Positions 62,501 to 64,000 of a stretch of 64,000 nucleotides of DNA are shown here, piece after piece. Under the pieces are notes generated by a model, which saw nothing but the letters and a program-made list of their open reading frames with translations, searched no databases and was not told where the DNA came from. Made by a program: the position numbers and the translations under genes. Each line of letters starts with the position of its first letter. Position 1 is the first letter of the stretch. Source of the DNA: Ascidia mentula (Eukaryota > Chordata > Ascidiacea > Phlebobranchia > Ascidiidae); contig OX387205.1 of assembly GCA_947561715.1 (NCBI GenBank), forward strand, positions 1,555,001 through 1,619,000. The letters run 5' to 3'.

Positions 62501-64000
62501 TTGTGACGTCGGTCGTGACGTATATTTCTAAACCGGAAGCTTTCCTTTCCCTCAGAGCTGTTAGTAGTTCATCCCACACCACACCTTCTAAACTGCGAAT
62601 TTTCAACCAATCGCCATTGAGCGCTGAGTCACGTGGAGTTTTTACCATTGAAGCGGGACAAGGGGAAGTTATTCTTCTGGACAATGGTCACCTCGTAGCC
62701 ACTGTGTCGTCACAGAATGGTTATCTACAGTCGATCACAAACCAAGCAGATGGCTCCGTTACCAAGGCGAGTTTTGTGTGGAAATGATAACGCGTGACGT
62801 CACTGCTCCTCCAGACGAGTCACAAAAGCTGTATCCGAGTTTTTGTAACCAAAGACCATAATTTATTTCCTACTTTCCGATCCTTGAAACTAGGCACATA
62901 TACTGATTGTATTGAATCGTGTAATTTACAGATTTTCGTCTAACTTTTAACAAAAACGTTTTCGACCTTTGATATTAACTTGCGTTTTGTCTCTGCAGAC
63001 CTCGCTTGACTTCATTAAGTACGTATCTCGGATGTCCAAAGACAAATCTGGCGCTTATCTCTTCCTACCAGCCGGAGATGCCACGCCCCACGTACCTGTC
63101 GGCCACCGCCCACTTATACGTCACATAAGCGGACCAATCACGAACGAGGTTCAGGTCCTGCTGCCCAACCTCGTCCACAGACTGAGCGTATACAGTGGTG
63201 ATGGGTCAAACGCCCAACATCTCGGTGTACACGTCATTAATAATGTTGACGTCAGAAGCGGTTACGACAACAAGGAGATAGCTATGCGTGTGACGTCAGA
63301 TATTACGTCAGGGACGAGATTCTACACGGATTTGAATGGGTTTCAGACTCAGTCGAGAACAACTTACGATAAATTGCCGAAACAAGCGAACTTTTATCCA
63401 ATGCCAGCCATGGCTTTCATCCAGGATGAGAAGAAAAGGTGAGGACGTAGTTTTGGAAATCGTTGTGATTTAGACTTGTTTTGTTCACTAATTATACAAA
63501 AGCCGTCGTCAATGTTGAAATGTCATGTCTTTTTTCCTAATTATTTTAAGAATAATCTACAACAGTGTTATACAAATACTGATTGCATAACTGCCTTTTA
63601 AAAAGGTGCCTCCCGTGCAACCAATTTATTCTACAGCTTTATTGACAAAACCACCTCTGATGATAGCATTAACATATATTACTGCCACCTTGCAGGTTGT
63701 CAATTCTCACCGGCCAACCACTAGGTGTCGCATCGTTACGTTCGGGTGAATTGGAAGTAATCATGGATCGCCGATTGATGCAAGATGATAACCGTGGACT
63801 TGGTCAGGGCGTAAAGGACAATGTTCCAACTCCGGAATCTTTTGTGATTATGGTCGAACAATGGAAAAGTGACTTCACAAAGAGCGACGCGACGCTCAGT
63901 TATCCGTCGTTGGCCGCTCATATGTTGTCATGGCAACTCTTGCACCCGGTTCGTTCCATGATTCCGGTGGAAGGCGCTGGGACGTCATTGCGCCCAAGTC
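56504..64000 (+). CDS. MAN2A: Golgi alpha-mannosidase II (GH38), 3' end beyond window
   Basis: Trims mannose residues from GlcNAcMan5GlcNAc2 during complex N-glycan formation in the Golgi. Exons: 56504-56698, 56957-57078, 57152-57333, 57472-57595, 57730-57911, 58074-58257, 58600-58714, 59054-59239, 59490-59635, 60028-60124, 60784-60893, 61177-61306, 61911-62103, 62314-62491, 62556-62766, 62999-63438, 63696-64000+. All joins keep the frame, about 1033 residues in total. Residues 8-27 form the type II signal anchor ([20 protein letters not shown]), followed by a stem. Catalytic parts: zinc ligands in [14 protein letters not shown] (about 171-184), the nucleophile Asp in [12 protein letters not shown] (about 288), [46 protein letters not shown]. 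The C-terminal beta domains contain [10 protein letters not shown] and [13 protein letters not shown]. The intron after 62766 begins with GC. Whether it is closer to MAN2A1 or MAN2A2 cannot be told by eye. About 110 residues are missing. Confidence 0.95.

Noticed and set aside
62767..62787. Stop codon after VWK as the true end of MAN2A
   Set aside because: The homologous C-terminal domains continue in frame after a GC-AG intron, through [10 protein letters not shown] and beyond.
1..64000. CRISPR arrays, operons, prokaryotic signals
   Set aside because: The window is eukaryotic. No regularly spaced short repeats or co-directional compact gene clusters occur.

Overview
This is an animal nuclear genome window: AT-rich, with many short GT-AG introns, long introns full of short repeats, and no operons. 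The proteins are metazoan (UBR3-type ubiquitin ligase, Golgi alpha-mannosidase II, CCDC186-type coiled coil, ZP-domain and CUB/VWA secreted proteins). Overall style and intron size suggest an invertebrate chordate, most likely a tunicate of the Ciona type. That placement is an inference; no species-diagnostic sequence was checked.

Layout. (1) 352-14253, plus strand: 3' part of a large secreted or surface gene with nine CUB domains, one Ly6/uPAR-like domain, Ser/Thr-rich linkers, a Cys-containing region of unknown type and a C-terminal VWA domain. Part of it was tandemly duplicated, introns included. (2) 15299-15370, minus: tRNA-Pro(CGG). (3) 17165-23174, minus: a complete 8-exon ZP-domain membrane protein of 399 residues, reconstructed in frame across every splice junction. 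(4) 23175-32578: about 9.4 kb with no gene I can support. (5) 32579-49306, minus: a UBR3 orthologue in about 33 exons, from initiator Met to stop. (6) 50175-52664, plus: an intronless 829-residue CCDC186 orthologue, head to head with UBR3. (7) 56504-64000, plus: Golgi alpha-mannosidase II (MAN2A), 17 exons, cut by the window end about 110 residues before the expected C terminus. The genes have no evident common pathway; secretory-pathway and extracellular functions are over-represented.

The most unusual content is non-coding. At least seven places carry hammerhead-ribozyme-like RNA motifs: conserved core (CUGAYGA ... GAAA), closed stem II and a matching stem I. Six share one design: a minimal, self-complementary stem III of 4-6 nt, an allowed NUH cleavage triplet, and stem I strands that differ between copies but stay paired. 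The seventh (48885-48939, minus) has long stems and a GUC site, in sense orientation in intron 1 of UBR3. Several of these motifs sit in short inverted-repeat elements, or in a 198-bp insertion flanked by 11-bp target duplications. The window also holds hAT-like non-autonomous transposons (one with a perfect 8-bp target duplication), an inverted pair of tRNA-derived SINEs, a palindromic MITE, and at least 16 copies of the palindrome TGACGTCA, where fewer than one would be expected by chance.

Exon boundaries were read by eye from splice sites and reading-frame continuity. Ribozyme folds were checked by hand pairing only.
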